64,000 bases of DNA, from positions 34,455,491 to 34,519,490 of the forward strand of contig OZ023274.1 of assembly GCA_964007475.1 (NCBI GenBank), given 5' to 3'. This stretch comes from Hybos culiciformis. Taxonomy: Eukaryota; Arthropoda; Insecta; Diptera; Hybotidae. A model generated the notes under the pieces. That model searched no databases and had not been told where the DNA came from. It saw only the letters and a program-made list of their open reading frames with translations. Of the stretch, positions 13,512 through 27,885 are shown one piece after another (position 1 is the first letter of the stretch; each line of letters starts with the position of its first letter). Both the position numbers and the translations under genes were made by a program.

Positions 13512-16337
13512 GGTTCATAAGATATTCTGAAATTATTATTATGTTTTTTTTTTTAATTTTGACAATAAATAACTAAAGTAATAACACAATTTCACATCAA
13601 AATTTTTCTATATATATAAAAAAATATATTTATCATATTAAACTTAAAAAAAAATATATATATAAATTAAGGGAAACAAAAAAAAAAAAAAAAGGAAATA
13701 ATTTTGGATATGATATTCGGTTGATCACCCTAGTATATAAAAAAAAAGCTTATTTCATGACAACAATTCCCAAAAGTTTTAAAGTTAAAAATAAATATTT
13801 ATATACGTATGTTTGTTTGTATATCGAAAAATAACAACTCAATGTTGCCACAGTATATCAACGACAACCCACATGAGACAACATTTTCATTTTCATTTTT
13901 TATATAATTTTTTTTTAAAATTTCAATTTATTTAAACTTATTCAACTTATGTCTATGATTTATTTCATTTTGTTTCTTCAATAAAGATTCATTTGCATTT
14001 TTTTCTCCCCAGTTTTTATATTTATATATGTACTGTACGTATTATAGAGCCTTAATCAAAAAATGTGATAATTTCATTTATTTAAAAAATAATAACGCAA
14101 AAAAAAAAAAAGAAGAAAACACAAAATATTTGCTGTTATCATATTTCATTATTATTATTACGTTGGAAAAAAAAAATTTTTTTACTTGACTTTTTTTACC
14201 TTTAAAATATAAATTAAATCAAGATTTTTTTTTATATATATAAATGAAAGTATATATAATATATCTACCAGAAAAAAAAATTATATACATTTTTTTGATA
14301 CGTTGTTAAAGAATTTGATTGATGGTTCTTTCAGGTATTCTAATAAATATATACGCAGCTCTATAAATAATATAACTTTGTGTATAAGAAAAAATTTGAT
14401 TTTGTTTTTTTTTGCGCGCGGATTTTCATAAATATAAAATTTTTTTTTGCTATAAAACGTGTGTGCCTAAAAAAAAAATTTTTTTTTTTAAGAATTTTTT
14501 AATCTTAATTTAGTGTAAATCACAAAAAACCGCAAAATAAAAAAAAAAAAAAAAATAAATTTTTTTTTTTATTCAGATGATGATGATTACAAAAAAAAAG
14601 ACGAAAAAAAAAATCAAATTAACGATTATACCAAAATAAGTGCTGACTAAGTTGTTAAAATAAGGATATCATAAAAATTGTTTAAAGAAAAAAAAAAACT
14701 TCTTAAAAGAATTAATAAGAGGTTAAGTTGCGATAATAGAATTCTAATCAAATAATTAGACAGAATTTTCTCGAATAAGCTTAATTGAATATTTCTTATT
14801 TAGTTTGTGTTATTATTTTTTATATTATTATTCTGTACTGACGGATTGCTAAATTATTTCTAAAATTTTCCGTAATATGGCTTTTAGTTTTCCGTGTTCC
14901 ACTCTATTTCCCTACACTTATTTTAATCGGAAAATATTTTATGTCTTTCAATAAAATTCAATAAAGTAATACAGAAAAATATCGAATTTCAAGTTCAGTT
15001 ATTTAAGTTTTATACTAATAGAAGTTACATATACATGAGTTTAATTTAAGACAAGAACATTTAGTATACGTATGTTATAGATGTGTACAACATGAAGTAA
15101 ATACAATTCTAATATGTAATTCACGAAAAACAAAAATAAAAAATAAAAATATTCAAAAAACTCTTCGTTCAAAATAATTTATAGCCATTTACAGAGAAAG
15201 ATAGATATTATATTTAAAGAAACCCTCAAAAACAAGGGTGTCATTTTTGACACAATTTTTTTTTACCTATTTTCATTTCTAATTTTCATTTCTATAATTT
15301 AAACTTTAAAATTACGTTATGCCAAAAGAAATCTTTTTTTGGGAAAATTAATTTTAAATGAAAATTGAATATAAAGTTAACAATTTCTTCAGCTGATAGA
15401 GAGATTTGGATGCATAGCATAACTTTTAAAACAATATTATAATAAATAAATACTCTATAATTAAATTAAATATTAAATATAAGCATAACAAACTAATAGG
15501 TTTACAAAATAATTAAATTCTTCAATGTATCTTGAACATTCTATTTCGAAACTAGTGAATACCACAGGAATTCAACAAATTGAGAAATCAATAATAAAAT
15601 AATAATAATTTCTTTATTCCGCATCGAAAAATAATATTATTCTTTTATATTGATCTGTTTAGTAGAATTTATTATAATAATTTTTATTTTTTTTTTACTG
15701 TATATAATATTTAGGCAAATTTTCATGTGACTATATTCATGTTTCGTGACATTTTTAAATAGCCAAAATATTATATAGGATAAATAATATTATATAACAT
15801 AAGTATAGCATATATATAATAGCTATATACAACTAGAAAAGGTAAGATAATTTTTTAGTAAAAATAAAATGGTATTAAAAAGGGAGAACAAAGGACTCAT
15901 TTTTTGATTGAGCAAAGGAAAGGTTAAAGTTAAAATGATATTTAACCTTTTGAACTTTGCTTAATGTTACATAAAAAAGGAATAATAATGGTAAATCATT
16001 AACTCATTCTGTTTTATTTTATGTTATCTTGAATAAAATTGTATTAAAAGAAAAAAATAAATAAACAAACAAAAATTATATACACAAAATAGGTAAAATA
16101 TATAAATATATATATTTTATATAATAAAAATGTGTAAAAGTGCTTAAAATATGAAGGAAGAAGAAATAATGTGCAGACTCTGTATTATAAATTTTTATTT
16201 TATTTCAAATTATCGTATAATTATGTCATTACAAAAGCCTTATTTTCTTTTTGATAAGAAAGATAGAAATCTAAGGTAGTTAATATAGTTATAATTTACC
16301 AAACAATATTATGTTGTATAGTTAAAAATGCGTAAGT

Positions 16338-16338
<1 letters not shown>

Positions 16339-16374
<36 letters not shown>
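16339..16374. repeat. (TA)n microsatellite
   Basis: About 17 uninterrupted TA dinucleotides following CGTAAGTAGA. Confidence 0.95.
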
Positions 16375-16375
<1 letters not shown>

Positions 16376-19300
16376 TTTTTCTTTTTTACGTAATAAATGG
16401 AAACCATTCTAATATTTTCTATAAAAAGAAAAGTTTTTTAAGTATTGCCACATGTGGTAATTAATTTTGGGATTTCAATTTTTTTTTTATTATATAGTAT
16501 TTCGAATAAAAAGCAGATCTAGATCATTTTTGTTTTATGCTCGAAAAGGACCATTATTAAAATTAAAATATATTTTTGTTCTTAAGAAATAATTAAAATT
16601 GAAGGTGATCGAATTTTAATTCAAAAACATTAATTTTGTAGATAAGTATACAAAATTTAATATCTTATTGATAGGAAATTTATAAAATTGATATAGAATT
16701 ATATGCAGATCATTAAAATTAATTGTTAATTTTGACTACAATATATTAAAATACACGATATCAATAAGTTTTGTGCCATTTTAGTCTGAGTTTAATATAT
16801 TATAATAAATAGAACTTGATTGAAATAATATACTTAGTTTTAGGTGAACTAAAAAGAATCATTTACACATTTATATTGCATATGCATTGGTCATGTAATT
16901 ATTTTAATTATATATTTCTGAAAAATAGGGTTATAGCTTAAATAAAACTTATAAAATAATTATTTATAAATCTTAAAGAGCTTATATAATGTATATATAG
17001 TAGCAACCATAAAAGTTTACAAAGAAAGATTTTCTCGAAATGAATGCATATAATATATATATATAAAAGTTGAATTATATCAATATTAATTATTTTAATA
17101 GAAAGTTAATAAAATTTTCCTGATAGACTTATTCTTAATAGATATTTAAAAAAAAATTTTTTTTTTTTTTCAAATCTTTTCAACTCAATATAATGTTTTT
17201 ACTTTTATATTACATTAAAAACTCTTTTGATCAGATTTTTTTTTTTTGATTATATATTTATATAAAATAATATATAGTAAAATAATTTCTTAGATGTGGA
17301 ATTTATTTTTTCGATATACAAACTTTTTATTAAAATATATACATAGGTTCATTATATATTTATTTATTATAAATATACAAGGTACAGCTTTCTTTCACGT
17401 ATTATTGCGATAATCCATATATCAGGTCGGGAGAAGAGAGAGAACAAACTTTTCACATTTATGTGTTAGCTTGATTACAAATGAAGAAAATCAATTTTTT
17501 TGTCTTTTGCAAATTTCCACTTAACGAATTTTCGTCCTAAAAATTTATTTCCTATATTTGTATGAAGAAAGTTTAGAAAAAAAAATCAGTTTTTATATTG
17601 AAAATTTGTAAAAAGTTCATAACATTTACAAAACACATTTTGCACATATAAGTAGATATTTTATTATAGAAAATGTTCCTATATTTATTATATATTATTT
17701 CGAAGAATATGTATTTTATATAAAAACAACTTTTTTTTATTTTGTAAATAAATAAATTTGGGGAACTGTGTCATAACGAGATAACACACATTGGATAGAG
17801 AACTTAATGAAAGCGTGTAAAGTTTAGAAGGTTTTCTGTGTGTTTTTTTATTTCTCTTGTTGTTCGTTTTTTAAATATTGGGGTGTAATAAAGGTTGGTT
17901 GATTTTTTCGTGCTAAGATTGATGACATGAAGGCACGAATAAAAAAAAAAAATAAAATAAAATAAAAAGTTAAATAAAATTTCTATTTTTTTTGATTTTT
18001 TTTTTTTTTTTACATTATTTACTTTTGATGTGTATAATTTATACCAATTAAAAAGGTAATGTGTATTTAAATATACATTAATTTTTTATTTTATATTTAT
18101 ATGTATACCTATATATACATTTTTTTAAAGGCAAAATTAAATTGATAATACATTTTAATTTGGTGTGTTTGTTTTTTATTTTTATTTTAATTTTTTTTTT
18201 TTCGGCTGAGAAGAATAAATAAAATTGAGGAAAAAAAAAAAAAAGGAAAAACGACCGGAATGAATGACTTAATTATTGATAAATTGATTTCAATCGAAGT
18301 GTATTATATTATTATATAATATATATATAGAGGGCTTTTATTTATTTTATTTTCGAGTGTATATATAGGTATATATGTATATATTTTTTTTTGTAATTTA
18401 GAAGCATGATTAAGGTGATTAAAATACCAAAAGTTAATGAAAATTGGAAAAAAAAAGTTTCTTTTTTTTGTAATTATTTTCATCATCATCAATTCGTTAT
18501 TATTTTTTTTTGCTTTTATTCGAAAATGAAAAATAAAGTTAATCATCGCGCCGTACAGAGGTAATTATAAAGTTGGCTGTATATAATATTGAAAATATAC
18601 AAAATTAATTACACTGATTAAAATAATGTTGTTGGTTTCCTTTTTTTATATTTTTGGTTTGATTTTATATAACTAATATATAGGATTATTATTTTGGGAT
18701 TATTGTTAATGTCAAAATATTTTTGGGACTCATACAAAAACAGAACTGAACTGACTACTGTAGAGACAATGAATCAATGGGAAATTGGAGACGAAAAAAA
18801 AAAACTGATGTTTATTGACAACCTCAAAAAAATATGATGCCAAAAAAATCAAAATTATTGCATTGTAATTGAGATCATTTCTGAGTAACTCTTTCTCTCT
18901 ATAATGTTTAGAAATAATTTTTTTTTCAACAAAGCTTCTCAAATCGAAAATCTTTTAATTCCTAAATTTATTTAACACTGAGACTGAATCAAAATACGAA
19001 ATTAAATAAAAAAAAATCTATATATATACATATATACATAAATGTTATATAATTTAGCGTTAATTTAATCTACCTTTTCAATGTCTAATCAAAAAGTTTA
19101 TAAAAACAAAAACAAAAAAAATAAAAAATTCATTTCTTATAAAGAAAATTTAATATAATTATTTTGAAACTTTTTCCATAAAGTAAAACATTTAAATAAG
19201 TATGCATACCTTTCTATATGTACAGTATATATACAAAAAAAAGTTTCATTTTCCACATTAAGTCTATATTATGTGTATATATATGAAAGAAAAACAAAGC

Positions 19301-21256
19301 ACACAGTTTTCACTTTACATATTTAATTCATTATTATTTTTGTTATTATTATTATTATTATCATTTGAATCAAAAATTATCTAAATTCTATTTGATTTCC
19401 GTATAACAATTATATTCCCTTTACTCATATCCTTCCGGCATATAATTTTATTTTATTTTTTATTTTTTTTTTTCTTCATTTTGCTAAAGAAAAATTTTTA
19501 TACTACTTCTATATATGTACATACTACATATATATACTTAAATATAAAATACAAAAATTATTTTCTAGTCGTTATTTTCCCTAAATCCCCTTTATTTGCT
19601 CCTCTACACTCATTTTCATTCCATAGCATTTCAAAATTTTCTTAAATATATGTACATTTATATATATATGAAATTTTTTTTTGTTGTTATTAGAGAAGAG
19701 ACCTTAAATGATGGTTTCATCACAGGAAGAACAAATTATGTAAAATGTTAAATATCTTTTCTCTTCTTAGATTTTAACATTATTTTATATCTATAAAAGA
19801 TAATTTATTTATTTGCTACAAAAAAATTCTGTTGTGGTTAACAAGATAAGAATTTGTCAGAATTTTTGGTTTTTAACAAAAGTTATTATTATTATTATTA
19901 TTATTTTAGTATATATAAAGAAACAAAAATAGGATTAATTAAACTTAGGAAATTATTATTAACATTGATTTTGTATTTTTTTTTTTTTTATGTTTTAAGT
20001 TCAACAGAAAATTATTTTATATGTTAAAAGTCATTAAATTATTAAGCTTTAGAAAAAAAGAAAATAATATTCAAAATTTGTTTTTGAAATAAGATATCTT
20101 TGCTTTTTTTTTAGGTTAGTTTTTTTTTTAAAGAAGTTTTTGCCTTTTTATATATCGAAGCTGTGTTTTTGTATAATGAGCAGCTGATATATTGATTTAT
20201 ATATATTTTTAATGACATCAATTGAAATAAGCTTTCATTCTGTGTTCCCTATCTGGGGTAATTTGAATTGAAGCTACAGACAAAATTGCTGATATAAACG
20301 ATATAATATCATCAAGAATGTCAAATTTTAAATTATTTTAATTTTACTGCTTTTTTTTTTAATTTTTGAGTAGGAGAAGTATATAATAATTATTACCCTA
20401 ATACCAAAAATATTTTTTAGAAAACAATATTCTTATTGTAAAAAAAAAAATAAAAAAAAAATAAAAGATTTTAATACGAAAAGCTTTTAATATTGAATTG
20501 AATAATTTTATTACATTTTTTTTGAGTACAAAATATTTCCCTTCTTCTCAAGAAATTTTTGATAAATTTGTTCTTATGTACTATATATGTTAAATATTTG
20601 TATAAATATATAAAAATGAATTTTTCTTTTTTTTTTTGTATATTATTAATTTATTTTGGTACTAGGTTTCATATCTTGGAATGAAATTTCTATGTAAAAT
20701 TAAGGACATGAAATTTATTGATCTCAATAAAATAAAAAAAAAAAAATAATTTTCAGAGACATTGAGTTTTAAAATATTTTGTATTATTATTTCTTTTTTT
20801 TTTTTTTTCATTTGGGAATTTGTTGACAATTCTATAAATATAGTATACATATTGATTTATTTATTATTTTGTTGAAGAAAATTTAATATTTTTTTAGGTA
20901 ATATGTATATATATGTAAAGTACTCTATAATGGTAATTGAGGATTATGTATATGTGATCTGCTATGTGAACTATGTATATATTGTAAAATAATGAATTTT
21001 AAAACATAAAGAATGTTTCAAATAAACAAAGAAAAATTTTTATATTTAGTATAGTTATTTTGTTGAATTATTTTGTACCGGGTGTTTTTTAGTTCAACAT
21101 AATGTTTTTTATGTCCCACTGAGTTTCCCCATCTTATTAATTAATTATGAATAGCTTACTTTAGAATAATATATATAACTTAATTCTAAAACATCTTCTC
21201 GCTCGTGTCTAATCGGAATAAATTACGACGAGAATGTTTAAAAATTTATTTATAAC

Positions 21257-21289
21257 AACTAATTATATATATTTTATTTTTAATTACAG
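21257..21289 (+). other. 3' splice site (branch-point candidate, pyrimidine-rich tract, AG) of the Rbp6-like exon
   Basis: AACTAAT at 21257-21263 fits the insect branch-point consensus CTAAT and lies about 27-30 nt before the junction. It is followed by a T-rich stretch and ends TAATTACAG. The junction 21289/21290 keeps the RRM2 reading frame, which decides it. Confidence 0.85.
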
Positions 21290-21382
21290 ATGGTAACACG
21301 AACAAAGAAAATTTTTGTTGGTGGATTATCAGCGCCAACAACACTGGATGACGTTAAAAACTATTTTGAACAATTTGGTCCG
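21290..21382 (+). CDS. Rbp6: Internal exon of a Musashi-family RNA-binding protein (first part of RRM2), Rbp6-like
   Basis: Seen: a 31-codon open exon, phase 0 at both ends, preceded by TTTTTAATTACAG and followed by GTAAGT. The translation begins MVTRTKK, then the RNP2 core KIFVGGL (about residues 7-13), a [10 protein letters not shown] turn and helix, and ends YFEQFGP. This is beta-1 and alpha-1 of an RRM; the RNP1 half must lie in the next exon, outside the window. Known: Musashi proteins carry two RRMs, bind UAG-containing sites in mRNA 3' UTRs, and control translation in neural and stem cells. Vertebrate MSI1/2 have SVNTTVEDVK at this place and Drosophila msi differs more, so the insect Rbp6 branch fits best (from memory, not a search). 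The Asp in TTLDDVK replaces a usual Glu, a mild change. The first ATG is very likely not a start codon, because the homologous Met is internal and follows RRM1 directly. The exon is flanked by more than 21 kb and more than 42 kb of intron in this window. Confidence 0.93.
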
Positions 21383-21388
21383 GTAAGT
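21383..21388 (+). other. 5' splice site GTAAGT of the Rbp6-like exon
   Basis: GTAAGT follows the codon CCG directly, so the exon ends in phase 0 after FGP. In family members the protein continues with an acidic beta-2 region and the RNP1 motif, and no such sequence follows here, which supports the exon ending at this point. Confidence 0.9.
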
Positions 21389-24300
21389 TATGTTCACAAA
21401 ATTATTTCAAATAATATAGACTAGAATGTTAAAAAAAAACACAATACAATGATTAAATATACTAATTAAAAAAAATAAAAATAAAATCAAAAAAAAAAAT
21501 ATATAATTTTTGCTAATTTTGTTTTAATTGTTATACAGAGAAAAAAAAAGTTTTTAATGAAAATAAGAAAAGTTTTAATTTCCCTATTTCAATTTTTTTT
21601 TTCTTTATTACCAGAAAGAAAAATAATAATAAATTTTTATATTGTACAAGACATTCTTATTATAAATTCATTATAACAATCTGAATTTAAATTTGCGTTA
21701 AGGAATTTCATTTTTGTGCGTGTTTTCACAGAGAATCTTTCATTGCACAATCGAAAATTAAAAATTCTTGCGTTAATTTGTAAAATTTATCAATCAGTTG
21801 TATCGAACCGATTTCGGAATATTCAGTTTCCGCAGTTTTTAACTTTTGTATGTAATTTTTGTACCTACTATGTTAAAAAAAAATTTAAGCTCTTGAACTG
21901 GTCAGACTGTAGGCATATACTGTGAATTAATTCTTAAAATATTTTTCTGAGAAAATTTTCCAGAAATAAATTAAATAAATTATTATTTCTGACTATATAA
22001 TTTTATATGAAAAGCCTGTAAGCAGATTTTAATCTATGTGCATAAATTTTAATAATTGAGTTTTTTTTTTTTAGAAAATTTTTGAAAAAGTTTGCATTAC
22101 GTAAATTATATTTCCTTTTTCATATAACTCTTGAAAAGAAATTGGAAAAAAAAAGAAAATATTTCTTAATGCACTTATAAGTTACTTTATATAAAGATAG
22201 ATATATACCTAGTATATAGCCTTAAGTTTCATCAAAATAAATTGAATTTTGACTTGTGACATAAGAGATGATTTAATTTATAGTATAAGTAAAAGTTAAG
22301 GTGTAATTTTCTTATAGGTACTACATACATGTATGTTGGTATATGAAAAACAGATTTATGAAAATTATGAAAAATAAAGTTAAATATCTGATTACTGACT
22401 AATGTCTACAAAAAAAAAAAAATAATAATAAAAAAGTTATGCGAATAATTTTTGATGTAAAAATTTTTTATTTTATTTTTCACACAGCATGAAGTTATTT
22501 AATTAAATCGCGGTAACTTAGTTACATATATAGGAGAGAAATGACAGAGCAATTTATGTTGAAAAATAGGTATTCTTGAATTAAAAAACAATACATAGAT
22601 CAATATGTTAAAGTTAAGTGAAAATATTTGTTATTTGTTATTTTATTCCAATAAAATCTTTAGATGGCTAGCTATTTAAGTTTTGAAAACGATATTTGAT
22701 TTTAGAGGAAAAATATTCTTCTTATAAACTTGCAGAACTATATCTTTTACTATATGCATTAATTATCGAGAAAAGAAAATTTAGGGAAAATTTGAAATGT
22801 AAAACTCTATGTATATATATTAAATTTATCCTGTATGTAGATAAAAAAAATGATATGAAAATAAAATTTATTTTATGCACTTATTCATTTTTCTCTTTTT
22901 TGTATATTTAATTTTAATTTTTCTATTTTTCCGTCACTTTGGAAATCTTTTTTATATTATGACCATAATATTTAGAATTTTTTTTTTGGTTTTTTTCGTT
23001 TTCTATTATTAATTTTTCGAGTTTATTTGCTTTCTAATTTTCTTTAAGTTTTTGAAAGGCGCACACAAAAAAAAAAAAAAAAAATAAAAATATCGTCTTA
23101 ATATTTTTGCCATTTATTTTTCCGGTACATTGCACTCAGTCATAACGGTACAAATAATTTTCAAAAAAAAAAGGACTTGTACAAGGATAAATTTTCGTGG
23201 ACTTTTTTTTCTATACTATTTTGTTAAATTTTTTTTCCCTTTAGAAATTTCGTTAAAACAAAGTGCTTGTTTGGAAATTAAATTAACCAAGAAAAATAAT
23301 CCATGACATAAATAGAATATTATGTCAGATTTTAAATATAATATTAAACTTTAAGAACTTGAGTTCCATCTATTTTTTTTTTTTTATTAAGCTTCTTTAG
23401 GAACATTACGATATTCTATTGATGGTCAATTGAAAAAAAAATGCTGTCAAAGTGGTCACGTTTATTGTCAAAATATTGTAACGATTTAAGAAGAAAAAGC
23501 ATTTTTATGTGTCGGCTGATAAAACCGATAGCCGGAAGCAACTTAACAAATCTCATCAGTTCAGTAACCTACTATACAATGGCTCAGAACAAAATCGAAA
23601 ATAGTCGATAATTTTATTTGATTTAAACGAAAATATAATTTATTATAAATTATTGAATGAAAAACATTTCATTTATTTTATTTGTTAATTATTAAAGCTT
23701 CGTTTCAGAAAATTTATGGAACATTCATTTGATACAAATTGGAATTAAGAAATTAATTTTATTTATACCTATGCAAGAAGAAGAAATGTTGTTAAAATTT
23801 AACTTGCTTTAAGTTTTTTTTTTTTTTTTACATTTTATTTAAGAAACCAAAAAAGTTTACTAAAAACGAAATAAAATTTGTTAGAAGTACATTTTTGATT
23901 TTTTTTTTTTTTTTTCAGAATTTATATTTCCAAAAGAGTAAACCAAAATCTCCGAAAATGAATTTTAATCCTTTTTTATTACAAGAAAATTACTTAAAAA
24001 ATGTTTGAGATTTTATATTTTATTTGTAGAAAAGAAAAAGAATATAATATTTTATTTAATATTATTTTTATTTTTAATCTTGAAGCACGTTGTTAAAATT
24101 ATTAATAAAACTTTTGGAAAATTTTGTATTTTCCCTTTAAATATTATGTAGGTAGGTATATATAATAAGTGTTGAGAAAAAATTAAATAGGTTTCATTTA
24201 AAATTTTAAAATGAATTTTATTGCATTTACTTGTCTCGTACTATGTACGAAAATATTTTATAAAAAAATATCTATTAATTTTAAAATTTCATTGAAAATG

Positions 24301-24441
24301 GAATAATTTATTTTTTTGTTGAAATTTACGTTGAGATTATAACATGGAAAAGTTTAAACTTAAAATCAAGAAGATTTTAGTTTAGATAATTTACTATAAA
24401 TTACAATTTATTGATTAAAGAATTTTTATTATATAAATCAA

Positions 24442-24507
24442 ACAAGAATTATAGCTTTTAAATGTGTTAAATATACAAGAATTATAGCTTTTAAATGTGT
24501 TAAATAT
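24442..24507. repeat. Perfect 33-bp tandem duplication
   Basis: The unit begins ACAAGAATTATAGC and ends GTGTTAAATAT. It occurs twice back to back (24442-24474 and 24475-24507) with no mismatch seen, which suggests a recent event. Confidence 0.9.
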
Positions 24508-27500
24508 ATTTCTTTAAGTTGACAAAAAAGTCAAATAGAACAGAAAAACGGTGGGATAAGGAAAAATAGTTCCTATCTTAAAAACCACTTAAATCATACC
24601 TTTCTAAGCACATTTCTGTATAGATAACAATTTACAGAAAAAAAATTAAAAGTGTGAATTCGAAGTCGTTGAAAACCTTAAAGAAACCTTCCTGGTTTTA
24701 ATATTAATAATATTATAATAATTGACGACACAGTAAATAATTTTTTATTTTCTTGAATAAACAAAGCTACGCCAAATACCTCAAATTATATATTTTTTTA
24801 TGTTCATAGCAAGGACAATCAATGCAGAAAGGTTCGGAAAAACCCGCACACAATTAATTTTCATGCATTTTTCACCAAGTTTGTGACGTCAGTTACCACT
24901 TTCCTTTCTTGAACATTATTTTTAATAAAAAAAAATAAATTGATAATAAATAACTTATTTCTAAATTTTGATTATTTTGATTTAAAAAAAAAAGTTTCCA
25001 TAGTTTTTTCGTCAAATCATAATTTGTATTCGTTTATGAAAGCTATGTCTTAAACTGTTTAAAACCATCGGCCTTGAGTTCGTAATATAAAATTGTTCAA
25101 AACATATGAATATTTCATTGGGTAAATAAGTTTTTATTTTCTCTTTTTCTAATGAGAAATGTTAGTTTTTTGCCTGAACTGAGATTAACTTAAAGCCTTA
25201 AAGCAACATTTTAGGCTTCTCAATGAATAAAATAAGATAGGTTCATGGTGAAGAATACATATATTACATATATACATATATATATATATTTTTTTTTATT
25301 AAAATAGTTAGAACAACAAAACGTAAAATAAAAAACTTCATATATGAAATTGTTTAGCTTTTATATATAAATTTTTTTTTTGAGGTTTGATAATGCAATC
25401 ACAACTTTTGTACTAAAAGAAAAAAAAAACTTTAATAAAATATTTGTTTCAAAAGTTATTTTCATAAGAAAATATAATATTATATATAAACTTGCATTTG
25501 ATTTTTGATAATTTTTTTCTTTTCTGTTGGCTTTTTCGACAGGAAAAACTTTTATTTTTTTATTTTACTTTTTTCTGAAAACAATCCTCTTTAACAGATT
25601 TTCTTTTGAAAAATTACTTTACCTGAAAAACTTATATGACGGAGTTATTTTCAACATAGAAATAAAGACCAAAAAAAAATGAAAAAAGCAATTTTTAATG
25701 AAAAACTTGTTTTGTACTTTTTAGTAGACTTTTCCAAAAAAGAAGAGAAAAAAAAATTTTTTTTTTTCTTGAAATGTATAAAAGGATAAAAAGTTATTCA
25801 ATGGTGAAATTTATATACAATTTTCTTGAAGAATTTTTCTTGTTCTTGAAAAAAAAAAAAAAAACCTATATACACAAAAAAGAAAATTATATATAATTTT
25901 GTAGGAAAATTCTTTTCTACGTACATAGAAAATTTGGTAAAGAAAAAGGATTACATTTTTATTTATTTATTTATTTTCGTTTTTTTTTTTTTTTTGTGAA
26001 TGAAAAGACAAATGGTTTGTTTATTTTTTGTTTTGAATTTTCCCAAAAAAAAAAAATGTTATTAAAAATTTTTGTTTTGAAGGGCTTTGGCAAATTTTTG
26101 AAGTTAAGATAAAATAATATCTATTACCTTTAACAGTATGGAGTTACTAATATAAGAATTACATTAAATTAATAATAAGAGTATGCCTAATAAGAATGGA
26201 TTGTGAAGTTTACTGAGTGGTAAAAACGGCGGGCGGCAATATTTTTAAAAGAAGTATTCTCGGTTAAGCTTGATGTTTCCCCCTTTTGTGTAAAATAAAA
26301 ATCAAAAATTGAACTTGTTTTTAAAATGTTTAATTTGCATCGTTTTTATGAAATTGATAAGTTTCATATTTTCATATGAAATGTAAAATTATTAAAGTAA
26401 CGTTTTACAAAATTTTTTCGTTGTTGCAGCTGTAAACCCGGAAAATTGTTATTTTTATTAGTTTTTGAAAATTTTGGTAACTTTCCAATTAATTAAAAAC
26501 ATAAAAATATTAAAGTAAATTTATACAGAATTTTTTTTTTTGGCATATATGACAAAAAATTATTTTTTACAAGAATTATGGTAATTTATTAAAAATTGAA
26601 AAATTTCCAAAAAAATTAACTTAATACAAAGCTTAAAATATATATTTAAAAAAAAAACTGAAGTTCATTAATAAACAACAAGATAAAGAATAACTTTAAA
26701 TTTCTTTTGTGCTCTAGTTTTGGGCGTTTTATTTTGAATCTGCAAAAATGTACCAATCATAATTTGGGTCCTTCAAAACATACATATATGTTCTTACTGT
26801 TATAATAAATTAATATATTACACGTGATTTCAAGCCATGAATACTTAAAACCATATTAGGCAGAAATAAGTACATAGTTAAAATTCTATAATCAAAATAA
26901 AATAAAAATAAAATATTCTTTAAAAAAAAATCGATTAACAAAAAAAATTCTTTTTGACATTTTACAAAAAAGTTCAAAACTTTTTCTTTTTTTTTTTTTA
27001 CCTGATAATAGTTAAAGTTCTAAAAATTATTTAGAAAAATAACTTTTCACAACGTATTAAACTTGTAATAAAATTAAAAAAAAAAAAATGTTTACAAAAG
27101 TTTTCGACTTCCTAAATTTTCCAAAAAAAAAAAAATATTAAAATAATTGCTATTTTCAAATGATTTTTATATTTCAAGGTAAAATGTACGTCATAATGTG
27201 ACAAATTATGACCAAAAGCAATAAAATTCTATGCACAGAAAAACATAATAATATTATTTTCACTTTGACATTCTTTTCAATAAAAACTCATAAAAATTTT
27301 TTTCGAAAAAAAAAATAAAAAACCTAATAGAATTTTTCAATAAAAAGTAATAAATAACTTTTCTAATAAAACTATTATTATTATTATTATTATATTACTA
27401 TATACTCGTAGTACTATTTTATTAATATTATTATTTTATATTTTTCTCATATCAAAAAAAAAAAAAAATTATTTCTACATTTATTATATGTGTATATACA

Positions 27501-27855
27501 GGAAAATAATTCCCTATTCAATATTAATAAACTTTCAAATAAAGTTCCAATTTAAATCAATTTAAAACAATTACATTCAAAATAAATCATAATATTGTAA
27601 TTATCTTTTATATATTTATAAAATTAGTATATTGTTTATTATTAGTTTATTTTATCATTATTATAATAATAATATTATTGGAAAAATTTATTGTTAAGTG
27701 GATGATTGGCCTTATTAGAGAACTCATACTTGGTAGTATATTGAGAATTTTTTTTTTACTTTTTAAGCGAACGAAATCTGAATAAAAACATATTTATTAT
27801 AATATAGAATTATGAAGGTATGCACAAAATTATGTTAATGATATTATAACCTCAA

Positions 27856-27885
27856 GTTAATTTCTACATTAGTGCAGAAATTAAC
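27856..27885. repeat. 10-bp perfect stem hairpin
   Basis: GTTAATTTCT and AGAAATTAAC flank a 10-nt loop. It is a small isolated palindrome in intron, possibly without function. Confidence 0.6.

Larger units (their letters stand above)
1..21289 (+). other. Rbp6: Upstream intron of the Rbp6-like gene (partial, over 21 kb)
   Basis: No exon was recognised before 21290; in particular, nothing resembling RRM1 of Musashi proteins (RNP1 RGFGFVTF) was found on the + strand. The content is AT-rich filler with frequent homopolymer runs, interrupted by the foldback and MITE-like elements listed separately. In the stretches 1140-6300, 6460-10550 and 13512-21250 I see only low-complexity DNA, short microsatellites and isolated GC-richer words. 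Open frames here are short and rich in K, N, I, F and Y, as expected by chance. Confidence 0.8.

Noticed and set aside
21290..21292. ATG at the first codon of the exon as a translation start
   Set aside because: The Met is homologous to an internal residue between RRM1 and RRM2 and sits directly after a good 3' splice site, so it is almost certainly internal.
22305..22325. TTTTCTTATAG|GTACTA as a ratchet site
   Set aside because: Only 0.9 kb from the exon, with a short pyrimidine tract and a weak donor; it is common chance sequence in such AT-rich DNA.
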